A DNA stretch of 64,000 nt, from contig JACMZG010001908.1 in NCBI GenBank assembly GCA_018340805.1, positions 34,489,294-34,553,293 on the forward strand, in the 5' to 3' direction. Under the pieces are notes generated by a model. That model was not told the DNA's origin. It did not search any database and saw only the letters and a program-made list of their open reading frames with translations. Positions 42,549 to 54,260 of this stretch are shown piece after piece; position 1 is the stretch's first letter, and each line of letters starts with the position of its first letter. The translations under genes and the position numbers were made by a program. Source of the stretch: Microvelia longipes. Its lineage: Eukaryota > Arthropoda > Insecta > Hemiptera > Veliidae.

Positions 42549-44147
42549 TCAGTTGCATTCTTTTTCTTGATTATCATTATCAGCTGGAACACATGCAAGT
42601 TGAGCTAAAAATTCGATTACAGTCCTAGTTGGCCTTCCTGACATGCCACGGCGAAGGTACGATTTAGTCCTACCATCTGACATCATTACGCCGTATGTGT
42701 CTAAATGAATCCAATCACAGTTTGGAACGAATTCTCTTAAAAACGCAGCACAGCTGCATGGTGCGCCGGAATCTCTGTAGGATTCAGCAACATCTACACC
42801 CGGGTGACGTGTAACACACTCTGTATAGTGATCCCACAAAGGCATTCTCCAGACCCTATCTCCCGTGTGGATACCTGCTAAACGCATTTGCTCGTACAAA
42901 GAATCGTTATTGCTAAAGGCCCCTGTAGCAGCATCACCTAAACCTGCCACCATTTCTCTACATAATGTGCCGATATCTAAAATGAACCTCGGGTTGTAAA
43001 CCATTGAATATGCCATGGCATCCGCTAAACATAGTCGCCCGTCAAAATCTGTATCTTCAACTAAAATAGATTTACCATTTTTGGCTTTTAGGATATCTCC
43101 TGGTTTCATAGAGCAGGTGCCAGGAAGATTTTCAGAAAGAGGTATCAATCCTCTTAAATTGATAGGTAATTGAAGAGCAGAAACTGCTTTGGCAGCAGCG
43201 ACTACTACAGCTGCTCCGGCCATATCTCCTCTCATATGCTTCATTTCTTCACATTCTTTAAGGCAAAGACCACCACTGTCAAATGTGACTCCTTTGCCAA
43301 TTAATGTAACTGGAGCCATTTCGGGTTCACAGCCATAGTAGCTTACTTCTAAAAATATTGGGGGTTCACAAGAACCCTTAGCGGCAGCTAAAAATGCTTC
43401 CATTTTCATAATTTGAGCCCAGTTGCGGACTTTTACTTCAACGTTGACCCCAGCTTTGCATAATATTTCGACAGCTCTTTGAGCAAACCCTATGGGAGTG
43501 AGGAGGTTAGCTGGTGTTTCACAGAGTTGCCTAGCCAAGTTCTGTGCAGCTGCCTTCTGTAAACCTATTTGCCAGCCGGTGAAATCGCAATCGTTGTACA
43601 GAGATAGTTTAGGTATAAGTTTCTGATGTTGGGGGTATTTTAAATCTTGAAATACCCAAACACCTAACGCAGCTCCTTCAGCAGCTGATTCCGCATTCCC
43701 AAAACTTTCTATATGAGCATTCAGAACTTCTAATTCTTGAAGTTTCTGCGCTCCAACAGCTGCAGCTTCTCGTATGCTTTCTTTATGTTCGTCCATTTGC
43801 TCGTTTTCATTGTAACTTACGCATTCGTCTCCTAAACCTACGACCACAACAGCAGAAAACCGCTTGTCTAAACCGTAAAATACTCTAGTTTCCCTTTTAC
43901 TTGGAACTGGACCAGAAATTTTGAGATACTCGGTAAGTTTGTAGTCGACCGACTTATCGTATTCTTCGGCGATAGGGGTAAATTTTTTATATGTTCTACT
44001 TATATCATCTTCAGCGTTGTATACACCTAAAACTAAGCCAGAGCCCTCAGCAGAGTCACCGCCACACATATTTGTTCTTATTTGACAACATCGAGTCCGA
44101 CCAATGTATTTAAATAAGTGGTTACCTCTAAAAATGCCTCCAGCCAT
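42549..44147 (-). CDS. Leucyl aminopeptidase (M17) family protein with altered active site
   Basis: Intact, intronless 532-residue frame. Residues 281-297 (TLIGKGVTFDSGGLCLK) and 305-313 (MRGDMAGAA) are the M17 metal-site blocks. Relative to bovine lens LAP, Lys250, Asp255, Lys262 and Asp273 correspond to K285, D290, K297 and D308, all present. The hallmark NTDAEGRL is DTDFDGRL here (365-372): Asp332 and Arg336 are kept (D367, R371), but Glu334, a ligand of both zincs, is Asp369, and Asn and Ala next to it have changed to Asp and Phe. Family members hydrolyse N-terminal residues from peptides as two-metal hexamers; activity here may be reduced or lost. Drosophila sperm LAPs are a precedent for M17 proteins lacking active-site residues. 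The N-terminus (first 30 residues, basic, no acidic residue) suits a mitochondrial presequence. A transposon lies 283 bp upstream. Confidence 0.92.
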   Translation of the reverse strand: MAGGIFRGNHLFKYIGRTRCCQIRTNMCGGDSAEGSGLVLGVYNAEDDISRTYKKFTPIAEEYDKSVDYKLTEYLKISGPVPSKRETRVFYGLDKRFSAVVVVGLGDECVSYNENEQMDEHKESIREAAAVGAQKLQELEVLNAHIESFGNAESAAEGAALGVWVFQDLKYPQHQKLIPKLSLYNDCDFTGWQIGLQKAAAQNLARQLCETPANLLTPIGFAQRAVEILCKAGVNVEVKVRNWAQIMKMEAFLAAAKGSCEPPIFLEVSYYGCEPEMAPVTLIGKGVTFDSGGLCLKECEEMKHMRGDMAGAAVVVAAAKAVSALQLPINLRGLIPLSENLPGTCSMKPGDILKAKNGKSILVEDTDFDGRLCLADAMAYSMVYNPRFILDIGTLCREMVAGLGDAATGAFSNNDSLYEQMRLAGIHTGDRVWRMPLWDHYTECVTRHPGVDVAESYRDSGAPCSCAAFLREFVPNCDWIHLDTYGVMMSDGRTKSYLRRGMSGRPTRTVIEFLAQLACVPADNDNQEKECN

Positions 44148-44421
44148 GTTTCCAATTTTGTTATTATTTCTAATTTGGATTTATATGTTCTTGTTCGCTT
44201 ATCCTTGAAACGGGTATAACAGTCTTTTTACTTAAAATTTATTATTTTTAAAATATATTATCTAATTACATATTACAATTTTGAAGTACAAGTGACATCA
44301 CAGTAAGAAATGTCGGAAAAAATGACGTGTAAACAAAATTTAAAATAAAAACGTCAAAAGGAGGAATATCATATTGGCTGAAGTCTCAAGAACGGAGTAG
44401 CCAGATGAAGTGATAGTAGTG
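44148..44421. other. 5' flank of the M17 gene
   Basis: AT-rich. A CATATAAATCC sequence on the - strand near 44180-44190 lies too close to the ATG to be a confident TATA box. Confidence 0.35.
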
Positions 44422-45059
44422 GTCACCAGGGTTAGAGTATGATAAGGGACCCATCCACAAAATCAAAACAAATAAATTTCCCTACATTTTTTGACATTAT
44501 TTTAAACATAAAATAAATAAATACATCCATTCTCGGGTGTGTAGAAAGGCTTTGGGGCTTTGAGTATGGCATAAGGCAACAAGGTTTTACTTTAAATGAA
44601 GGGTGGGTCCGTTATCATACTATCTACGAATAATGGGATAAGAGTATTATAAGGGACCCACCCTAGAAGAATACAATACATCTTTTCTCAGGTTTGTAGA
44701 AAGGCTTTGGGGCTTTTAGTAGGGCATATATAAGGGAGATTAGGGCAATAACGTATCTAACAACAAGGTTTTACTTTAAATGAAGGTTGGGTCCCATATC
44801 ATACTATCTACAATGGGGTAAGAGTATTATAAGGAACCCACCTTTTATTTAAGGTGAAAACAACTTATTTGATACATTTATTGCCTTAATCTCCTTAATA
44901 TATGCCCTATTCAAAGCCCCAAAGCCTTTCTACAAACCCGAGAATTGATGTTTTTATTTAATTTGTTTAAAATATTTTTTTTATGTAAAAAAATTGTAGG
45001 GAAATTTATTTGTTTTGATTTTGCGGGTGGGTCCCTAATCATACTCTAACCGTCACCAG
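44422..45059. mobile_element. 622-bp DNA transposon with 8-bp target-site duplication
   Basis: The element (44430-45051) has long TIRs starting GGTTAGAGTATGATAAGGGA and matched at the right end. The left subterminal TCAAAACAAATAAATTTCCC has its exact complement on the right. GTCACCAG flanks it on both sides (44422-44429 and 45052-45059), a perfect 8-bp target-site duplication. Inside, GTAGAAAGGCTTTGGGGCTT occurs twice directly (44540, 44697) and once inverted near 44915. It has no transposase. The 8-bp TSD suits hAT, P or Merlin type; the GG start is closer to Merlin, but the class is not certain. Confidence 0.9.
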
Positions 45060-45679
45060 AACCGTAGCTACAGCTTTGAGTGTCCCACGAAATATTTTCC
45101 GGAACCCAATGTAGGAGGCTAATGTAGCTGAATAAGAATGAAGCTTTTAATGTCAGATCATAGATTTTCCTAGTCTATGTAATAGCACCCCTATTTATTT
45201 TTTTAAATTTTCCTCGCTGCGCTGACTCCACGAACAATGTATCCCTTACTGGATTTGTACTTGTACCTCTCAGTGGACATGGGAGAACAATTGCAAGGAA
45301 CAACAAATTTTGAAGGGACGTCATATTTTCATATAACTGATCAAATCTTTTAGTGTAACTAAGCTAACTAATCTAAACCCCCAAGTCCGAGTTACACCCA
45401 GAAAAAATACACTCTTTCAAAGTAGATGCAGAAAAAATTTCTCCAATAGATTATTGTTAATGGTTATGCTACATAGTAACCAGATAAAATGTACCATCTA
45501 AGTATGTTTTAGTAAGTTGTATAGTATTCGTAAAGTTTATTTGCACCACAATCACTAGATTTATTGTGGTGCACAATAAAAACTCCAGGCGGTTTCCATA
45601 TTAGTATGTGAAAGACCCTGAAGTGGGTCTTATTAAAACGTTTTTATCTCCCATTATATAAGATGTAACATTCTGATAA
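45060..45679. other. Intergenic sequence with one hairpin
   Basis: GCACCACAAT at 45543-45552 pairs exactly with ATTGTGGTGC at 45563-45572 around a 10-base loop. No gene seen. Confidence 0.45.
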
Positions 45680-46440
45680 CAGGGGCGCACGGGCCTATTA
45701 GGGCGAGGATGGCAACCCTCTTTAGCCTCAGCCAAAAAAAAAAACTCAATGCAAATTTTTTTAAAAATATTAACATATTAAATATTTTTAAATCCATTTA
45801 ATTTTTTTTATTATATTTTTTTTTTTTTTTTTAATTAACAATCCTTATATTTAATAAATACATTTATAGTACATGCACATTTAAATTTTGTAATACATTT
45901 GCCAGAATCAAAGAAGCCCAATACTCTAAGGTAGGGTATAAAGAGCTCCTAGATACAAATGTTTTTAACTAGGAATAGGTCTAAAAAGGGTCTTAGCATT
46001 CTTGATCAGGACTGTAAAGCAGCATAGGGCTCTAGATATGTTTTTAAGTAATTAAAAATATATTCTAAATTTTAGATCTTTATATGGCCCAAATTTATTA
46101 TACCTAGACTCATAAGGACCCCATACGAAGACTACAGCCAATGATGGCCTCTAACTCTTGATCAAGGTTCTAAAGCAACAGAAAATGGCCTTAGAGATTG
46201 TTGTTCTTCAAGTACTTAAAATATTCTCAGTTAGTTACCTAAAGCTAGGTCTGCTACTGTTAAGGAATGACGTATTGCGTTATAAATGTGATACAAAAAT
46301 TATGTACTTTACATGTATAATAAACTTGATAATGTACTTTACATTGATAATTATAAACTTATCCAGAATATTTTTGCAAAGATCAAATTATGGTATGCCC
46401 TAAATGTAGTAACACTTATTTTCCAGCAATGAATAAAAAA
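45680..46440. mobile_element. Non-autonomous hAT-like element, copy 2
   Basis: Begins CAGGGGCGCACGGGCC, a hAT-like terminus, then GCCTCAGCCAAAAA and AAGCCCAATACTCTAAGGTA, shared with the copies at 12651 and 61055. The right end is not defined. The frame at 46158-46403 lies inside and is not a gene. Confidence 0.5.
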
Positions 46441-47349
46441 TTACAACAGGAAGTTCAGGTACATTTTAGGTAGTCTCTCGGTAAAAAGAAGTCAAGAGTT
46501 AAATTATTGGGAACATTCTAAAAATAAATAACTTTACTACAGTACGACACAGGGCTAGAATCAGTTGACTGCAGTCAGATCATTGCACACTTTTTATTGC
46601 GTTATATGTACATTTTACAACAAGCAGATCTTTTTTTAAACTATGATTTTTTTCTGAAAATATTTTTTTTGTTATTTATACTTATAGGTAAGTCCACCCG
46701 GGGACACACTGTGTAAAGAGAATACATGAAGTTTATATTTTTGTGATTAGTGACCCCTAAAGCGTATTTCTGCGTCCAGGTCTCTATAGGTTTCACTATG
46801 CATGCCGCTTCAATAGCGATTTTTTAAAGCGAATTCATTTTAGTTCATTTTATGTAAAAGAAAACTTGCCTACTTAATTTTAATTATTCTTATATTACAG
46901 TAAATAATTGAGTCATAATGTTGAAGGAGGGTGCATATACAATAAGATATTGTTAAATTTAAGAGTCTCTGCACTCTAGAGGCTGTGCAACTCACACATA
47001 ATTGTGGCAAGTTTTTACTTTAGAAAAATCGCTAATTATTAAAAACATTATAGTTAAAAGTCTGCAATTTACTTTTGAAAAAAGAAATTAGAAAACTGGG
47101 ATATTCATGTTGTATAGTCTCCCTGACCTATCCCGTCCTGTATTTCAGTAACAAGGCTCTATTATTAAAAGCAGTTAACTCTTTTCCGTTATTATCATAC
47201 ATTATTTGTTTAATAGGATCATCGCACTGATGTCCTGTTATTCCAGGACAACTTGGATATCTCGTGCAGCTCGTGGTGGAGGTGGTAAGTTAAACGGTTT
47301 ATTAACCACTAAGTTGGCGATAACACGCGATGTATCAGTGGAAACTAAG
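46441..47349. other. Intergenic region upstream of the OBP gene
   Basis: AT-rich. The frame at 47206-47418 (+) spans the promoter and leader and is rejected. Confidence 0.4.
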
Positions 47350-47414
47350 TATAAATATGATGTGTCAGCAGGGGATGAGACATGTCAACTTTTTGTTTTC
47401 ATTCGACAAACATC
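47350..47414 (+). promoter_or_regulatory. OBP core promoter and 5' UTR
   Basis: TATAAATA at 47350-47357. Transcription would start about 30 bp later (around 47380-47386, ACATGTCAAC), giving a 5' UTR of about 30 nt before the ATG at 47415. The short leader is typical of highly expressed secreted-protein genes. Confidence 0.6.
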
Positions 47415-50400
47415 ATGAACGCTTTCGCTGTTATCGTAGCTTCTCTTCTCGTTGTCGCTGTTCAGGTTAGTTGATCAAAAAAATGTTCGGTTTAAATCAA
47501 AATTTAACATGCATGATTAGTTGTTTTGATAAGTTGAGTAGTGAAAAATTTAGAATAAATAAATAGTTTTTTAAGCAAACACTACTCATTTTATACTGTT
47601 CTGTCATGTACTAATATTTCGCTCTAGCTTTTTAATAAAGAAATTAGTTAGTTTGTTGTTCAGAACAATTAAAATAAATAACAAACAATTAACTTTTTCA
47701 AGCTTACTTTTACTAATCATTAAGAAAACATTGGCTTATTATATTGGAATAATCATACATATTCACAACTAATTTACTTGGCTAATTTAGTTTAGTAAAC
47801 TAGCTATATTTATCAAAATTAAATTAATTTGTTATTTAGAACAGATTAAGTTAAACATATGTTTAACAAGAGATGAATCTGATGACATAGTCTAGGAGCC
47901 GCACCAAGGTAACTCATATTGTACAGGTTCAAACCATTTTTTTGAAAGTATACCTAATGTATGATGAAAAAACACAGTCTTACTTTCCACTCTTCATATG
48001 ATTGTGCACGCTAAAAATTTTAAAAAATAGCACAAATTTTATAATTCTAGAAATAAGTGGTTCTCTGTTGGTTGTTTGCAAACTAAAAAGCTGACAAAAT
48101 TTCCAATAAATGGAGTGTTTATTCATCGACTTTGGGTAACTACAGCCAAAGTAATGGCATAGACAGAACCAACAAAAAATTGTTAATTTTTGCAGTCAGC
48201 GAATTTAATTTAAAAAATGTCTGTCTTTTGCATATTTGAGTCATTCTGCAAATGCTGTAACTTAGGTTCAATTTATCTGACTCTAAAAAGGCAGATTATG
48301 TTTTTTCTTCACCATTGAAGGTATATTTTAAAAAATGTTTTGAAGCAGGACAAAATAAGTCACGTTTTTCAGGTCTGGCACCTGGACTAACAATAATACG
48401 TTCTATTTTGTATTCAATAAGATCCGAGGAAAGTAGGAGTCATATTTAAGTTGACTCGAAAAAAATATGTTTCAACGCATTAGTGATCTCAATTAGGTAG
48501 AAGAGTAATTATGATGACTACAATCATTACTATGAATAGGTTTAAATATTATCGTTATATCATATATTCACTCAAAATTGGCCATATTAGTTAACGTTAG
48601 GTTAAAGTAATGTCTTATATCTATAATACCTTTTTCTTGATTTTACTTCTCCTCATTTATACCTTGGATATATTAAAAAATAGTCCTTACATGGAAAATC
48701 TGAAACCAAAATTTCCCCTGAATTGCCCGGTTCAAGCATTTTTAACACTAACTGATGAGTGATTTTTATCGAGCTGTCTGTATGCATTTGATAATAAGTA
48801 CACATCAGAGTATTTACACAAATATTTTTACTGTTTTATTGCAAAGAATGATATTAAGTGTAACTCACCGAAAAATAATAAGTGCTACTCGGCGTCTGTG
48901 CTAGGGGCCGTTCTTGGTCCCCTTGGTCTGTACCCGCTTCCACAGTAATGCTGTCATATTTCTAGTTTTTGTAAGTAGCATTTTACCACAATATCAGCTA
49001 ATATCCAATTAAGTTTGCCAAAACCATATTTTGTTTAGATCAAATTTTAGCATAAAAATGCAATCGCTTACGTCAAACACTAGCAAAACATTATAGCTGA
49101 TATCATTAATTTGACTTCGTTGTTTTGTAAACGGTTTCAGCTTGGTTTGAAATGCTTACGAGTTGCAGTGTCTTTAAATCATTTGTTAAGTCACTATTGC
49201 GGGATAATGACGTAATACATAAGGGATTCACTGATCAAGAATCGATACAGCAGTTCACAGACTCAGCCAGGAGTCAATAGATTTGAATTCTTGTAATAAA
49301 TTGACTTAGTTTTAATAAGTCTTCAATCAAACCGATTTTTTCAGAGATGATTAATTAAAGCAATACCTTTTGTTTAACAGGGACAAGAGCTTAAAACTAG
49401 AGAAGACATCCAAAAGAAATTGGACACTCTCTCCAAATCTTGCATCCACGTAACCAACGCTCCCAAAGGTTTGTGCTCTCCTTGTTTTAACCAAGTGCTG
49501 GACCTAAAAAATAAACTATTTTAAATAAATACGATAGTTCTCAATGACGGAAAATGATAGTCAGCCAATTCAGAATTGAGGACTTCATATCAATTTTTTT
49601 AAACTATCATTTAAGGTTTATTTTAGCATTTTTTTAAGACAGTACAAAATGAGACTACTTTTTATACTGTTTAACTATAAATTTATATATTAATAAATTA
49701 AATTATTTGTATTTTTAAAAATATATTACATATGGTTACTATTTAATATTTTTCAGATTCAAACAAATTGATCAATTCAAGAGACATCGTTACCGATGAA
49801 ACCCAATTGGTATGAAAAATAATAATGTATTACTTTTTCGTTTATTAATAAAATATATAATTAGCAAATATACAGCTAAATAACACAACTATAGTAGTAA
49901 AAGGTTATTAACACTATAAAACAATTAACCAACATCTTCACGATGAAAATGTTTATTCGAGAGGTGGCTTTTGACCAATTCTGACAATGGTCAAAGTAGA
50001 TAATAATCTGTAATGCTTGCACAGATGAACAGAGCTAAGAAGCTAAATGTAGTCCTATAAAAGTCAGTAAAAAACTCACTACAGACATTAAAGGACACTC
50101 ATTAGAGTGCATAACATAGACCTTTAAAGAATTCCATCTAGCTTTTTAGCATTGATGGCCAGAATTAGTAAAAAAAAAGAGACTGACCATTTGATTAATC
50201 CTGCATTCTATTCAAAACTTCAAATCGCAGCAATCTAGATATTGACACAATTATCCCTAAGAAAGACTTATTATGGCTTTTTTCAAGTATTAAATCATTA
50301 ACTAACAACTATGTGTTTCCAAATTTTAACCAATAAGAATAAGTGGGGAAATAAAGCCAATAAGTTGGTGTCCGAAAGAATTTTCTATCTTAAGTAAACT

Positions 50401-53351
50401 GATTTTAAAGTTATTTTATATGTTTATTTTTCAGTGCTACCTTGAATGTCTCTACAGAGGAATGGGATTGGTGAGCATATTTATTCTAAATAATTACAAA
50501 TAGTTAATTAATTTTTCATAATATTAAACCGCAAGTACAGTTGTACTTACCATTGAATTCGGCTTGCTTTTACCCACCAAACTATTTGGACTTTTATACC
50601 GATACATTTATAGAACCAATAAGAAGAATTTGGTTTGTTTTCTAAATGTTAGAGAACAAGAGAAAATTTAAAGAAAGCCGACAAACAAGACAAGGCGGTT
50701 CTTAAAAAAAATATAATTATTTTTGGTTTCATCATAACATTTTAGTATATAAACTTAACTATTATACCTATACTTTTTGCAAATCGTCTTTTAATCTTAA
50801 CATTATAGTGTTAAATATATGTAAACAACATCTTATATTCACATTATATAAAAAAATAATATCTTATTGTTTGCCAGATCATTAATGGAGAATTCACAAC
50901 TGAAGAAGCTAAGGAAATCGCCAAAATCAGGTTCCCCGACCCCAAGGAATACAACTTAGCCATCGAAGCTGTAGAATCTTGCAAAAGCAAAGGTAAATAA
51001 TTATTTATATATTTTATATTAAAAAATAATTAATTGAAGATAGTAGTTTTTAAAATAGCTGTGTATTTAAAACGTATTCATTTAATTATTTATAAATATT
51101 TAAATTTAGCTTTTGAGGGGTATTTTTGAAATAATACTATTTGTACAAATTTGTATCTAAGAGATAAATTTAATTAATTATTGTTTTCTCAACTATTATA
51201 ATTTAGTATGTAAATTTAAAATGGAAATATACTATATTTATATAAATAATGTATATTAATCTAAAAAAAATAATGTAATGAAATACATTTTTAATCTACA
51301 AGTAAATGTATAGATTTAATCATTTTCTTACAAAAATTAAAAGTCTTAATTTATTTAGTGTTAAAATTACTTGTGCAATTTTGATTCTCTATGTAAGTGG
51401 TGCGTCTTGACACTTCTTAAGTACAAACGAATGAACAAACAAATGTGTATTTCAAGCATATATATTCTAACTTATGTTGCACCATACGAAAGTCAAAATA
51501 TTAAGTAAATAAGTATTTTCAGACTCATACAACGTTCACTCAAAGTTGTCTGTTATATCAGTTATAACGACCATCTAGAAAAATCCTATTGACACAATTG
51601 GTTATCAACTTTTAGTTTACTAACTCGGTAAAAGCTTCGAAAGTTTTTCAACTACACTATATTAAAACGTAAAACAAAATGAAAGAGTTAACTTGACATT
51701 AAAAATAAAGCTTGTTCAAAATGAATTTAGAAACTGATAAATAATGTTGATAGAAACACTAATAAAAGTTCCGCTAATCACTATCCTGGTTTGGGGACCG
51801 TACTACAGCGCCAAAGGCATATTCTGGTAGCTAGCATATGATAATTCTAACATAATGAATTATAGAACAAAGATTGCTTTTATTTAGGCAATATATCAAC
51901 AACGATCTATAATAATGGCGATGACGCGACAAGGGAACTTTCCTGACCATATGGAAATTTTATGAGATAAATTTAAATGACCAACTTTTATTATATTATA
52001 ATAAAAGTTTTAAAGCACGAGGGTGGTAACGAGCAAAATAAAGTATATTACTTTTCACTATTTGTTTATAACCTACAATAGTTAACCATTTGTCGGAAGG
52101 TAAGTTTGCCTCACTGCGCAGTTAATGTAATTACTGCAATCTTGCGAAGTTTGTTTTTGACACATGTTTTGTGATAGATTTTCTCTATTTTTTATCTTTA
52201 ACGAAGTCATGTTGTAACATTGCCATTGCAAATCGACTTAGAACATCATCCTCTTTATTATTTATCCCTCATATCAATCTTATATAGGGCTGACTACACA
52301 ATCATTTGCAAAAATTAAAATCGAAGCAATAAGATGTCATCTGCAAACTCCGCATTACCCATAATTATAGCCCTAATTCTATAAACTTGTCTCTCAAATA
52401 ATTAATTATTAAACTTGTATTAATGTTACAGTAACCAAGGATCCCAACTACAAATGTGGCGTCGCCTACTCAGCCAGAAAATGCCTTATTGAATTCGGAC
52501 ACAAAGTAAATAAAAATCATTCTTTAAAAATTAACAATACTCTTCCTATATACATACAGAAAGAAAGTATTATGGAAGTAAACAAGTTATTTATTTTTAG
52601 TATAACATACGGTTACAGTCAGTTGGCAGTGTGGGAAAATAATGTGATGGAGCCAATGAGATTAGTCCTGGATGTTAAACCACGCAAACAATTTCATATA
52701 TTGCCAACCATTGGTTCTTCAACACTATTTTCCCACTCTGTCATTTGATTATAACCGTGCGCTAGACTTTAGTTGAGGATCGCATAATTTAAAAATCTAT
52801 TTATTTAAAGTTATGATTTTCACAGTAGCGGATTATTTGCGTCGCGTGTTCATGCTCGAACTAAGTATAGATTTGGACATTAAATGAGAGTGAAAGTAGC
52901 GTCTATCTAAACTGGGAAGAAGAAGCAGACGAATTTTACATTAAACACGCAATTTTTGATCGTTCCGATTTAGATGAAAAGGTGTCTTGACCCTGTGCTT
53001 AGTAGTAGGAATTATTTTGGATTCAGGATATTTAACAACATCTAAGTTCTTAGAAATGAGTTTAAACCTTATGATTGAAACTTAAGCCTTATCAGCAAGC
53101 CACCTAACACTTTAACGCAAGCGACTGAACTATAAGCCGGTTGGCGTGATCCTTAAAACCAAGATACACTGTTTCAGCCCAGTGGCCTTAATGCACTACT
53201 ACCTTCCTACTGTCCCATCTTCTCAATCTCAGCATCAACTGCCTCTCATAATTATCGATCCCATTTTAAAATTAGCACACTTAAGTTATAAAGATACTAA
53301 TACGTTCGCTTTCTTTTGTTTTAGCACAACTTCTTCCCAGACGTATACTAA
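47415..53351 (+). CDS. Odorant-binding protein, classical six-cysteine type, seven exons
   Basis: Exons by splice signals: 47415-47465, 49381-49468, 49757-49809, 50435-50470, 50878-50992, 52432-52505, 53325-53351. All junctions are GT-AG and phases agree. The sum is 444 nt, 147 residues plus stop. A hydrophobic signal peptide (MNAFAVIVASLLVVAVQ) equals exon 1. The six cysteines fall at residues 38, 65, 69, 111, 123 and 132, spaced X26, X3, X41, X11, X8; X3 and X8 are the invariant classical OBP spacings. The protein should be a small, secreted, three-disulphide helical carrier of hydrophobic ligands (odorants or pheromones in sensillum lymph; some members act elsewhere). It ends HNFFPDVY. Exon 4 is only 36 nt and codes C2 and C3. 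Introns hold repeats. AATAAA overlaps the stop (53350-53355); another AATAAA follows near 53520. Which OBP this is cannot be told. Confidence 0.95.
47990..48395. repeat. Dispersed repeat in OBP intron 1
   Basis: Inverted relative to 40441-40800, sharing CCAATAAATnGAGTGTTTAT, TAACTACAnCCAAAGTnAT and GAAGGTATATTTT-type blocks. Confidence 0.55.
48650..48800. repeat. Repeat fragment related to 53690-53960 and the terminal minisatellite
   Basis: CTCATTTATACCTTGGATAT followed by CCTGAATTGCCCGGTTCAAG resembles CCTCATTTATACTGTACG...CTGAATTATCCGTTTCAGG near 53690 and the CATTTATACCTTGGGTAT units after 63420. It lies in OBP intron 1. Confidence 0.4.
52598..52768. mobile_element. Small inverted-repeat element in OBP intron 6
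   Basis: ACGGTTACAGTCAGTTGGCA...GTGGGAAAATA on the left is matched by complement TATTTTCCCACTCTGTCATT...ATAACCGTGCG on the right, about 170 bp in all. A related sequence is at about 1866-1980 and a fragment at about 46545. No coding capacity. Confidence 0.65.
52820..52990 (+). pseudogene. Coding-like fragment inside OBP intron 6
   Basis: Two overlapping + strand frames, VADYLRRVFMLELSIDLDIK and then SVYLNWEEEADEFYIKHAIF...DRSDLDEKV, look like one peptide broken by a frameshift near 52885. Probably an old transposon or pseudogene fragment. Not recognised, and not part of the OBP transcript frame. Confidence 0.25.
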
Positions 53352-53355
53352 ATAA
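53350..53355 (+). promoter_or_regulatory. Possible OBP poly(A) signal
   Basis: AATAAA overlapping the OBP stop codon. Because it is so close to the stop, the AATAAATAAA near 53519 may be the one used, giving a 3' UTR of about 190 nt. Confidence 0.4.
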
Positions 53356-53551
53356 ATTTTACAAAGATTTTCTTCCCTCCATCTTTATACCAACTTACGT
53401 AAATGCATGCAGGCAGAAAGGGAAGAACATGAGCATGCAGAAGTTCAACAAATACCATCCAAAACTACTTCAAATCGGAACTGATTTTCATACCAAATAT
53501 TTTCTTGTCTTGTTATTAATAAATAAATACAAAAATATTTATTTATGTAAT

Positions 53552-54260
53552 TAATGAGTTGTTTTTTCTCAATTTGTATAACCTCATGTTCGACGATACA
53601 CTGATTGTTTCCTTGATATAATATCTGTTCCTCCCATATACAGTCATAAAATATACAAAGTTTTTACGTATTATCATTTTTACTTTTCCTCATTTATACT
53701 GTACGTATATAGGAAAAGGGATGTCACCTGAATTATCCGTTTCAGGTGTTTTACGGCCTCCTAAGTGGTTTTCACAAAGTTGTCTGTCTGTCTGTGTGTG
53801 TGTGTGTGACTTGAAACTTGGCAAGAAAATCAATATTTAGTTGCAATTGAGGTACCCAGAAAATAATATTTTTATAACATCATCAGCCCGCAATTCACAA
53901 CACGCAGAATAATGTTGAATAAACGCAAAATATCGGATAAATATTTGGCACGAATGTAGCCATTAATGTATAATACTAACATATGTGCCAAGTTTCATTT
54001 TATTATAAGCATTATTTATTTTTTATCGAATGTAAATATTCGGAAAATTAACCATTTAAATTCAAATTGGTACAAGTGTATTCCTTAACGTAATAAATAG
54101 GGCGAATCTGAAGACGTTTTGCACCATTAATTTGGTGATTTTTATATTTTGAGGATGAGCGAAGCGAGTCCGAAGTAGGGTAATGAGCGTAGCGAATCCG
54201 ATGTTATGAGGAAAAGTTCCAAAGTACCTCGTACCTAATTTTTTCGTATGATACAGTAAT
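53552..54260. repeat. Dispersed repeat with a (TG)n tract and GAGCGAAGCGAG motifs
   Basis: TCATTTATACTGTACG (53690) begins a block with (TCTG)n and (TG)n at about 53780-53810. GAGGATGAGCGAAGCGAGTCC (split here across 54150-54172) and ATGAGCGTAGCGAATCCGAT (about 54181) are two further variants of the GCGAGCGAAGCGAGC motif. Confidence 0.5.

Noticed and set aside
47206..47418. A 70-codon + strand frame upstream of the OBP
   Set aside because: It crosses the TATA box and leader, and its frame ends just inside the OBP start; the OBP exon 1 frame is different and better supported.
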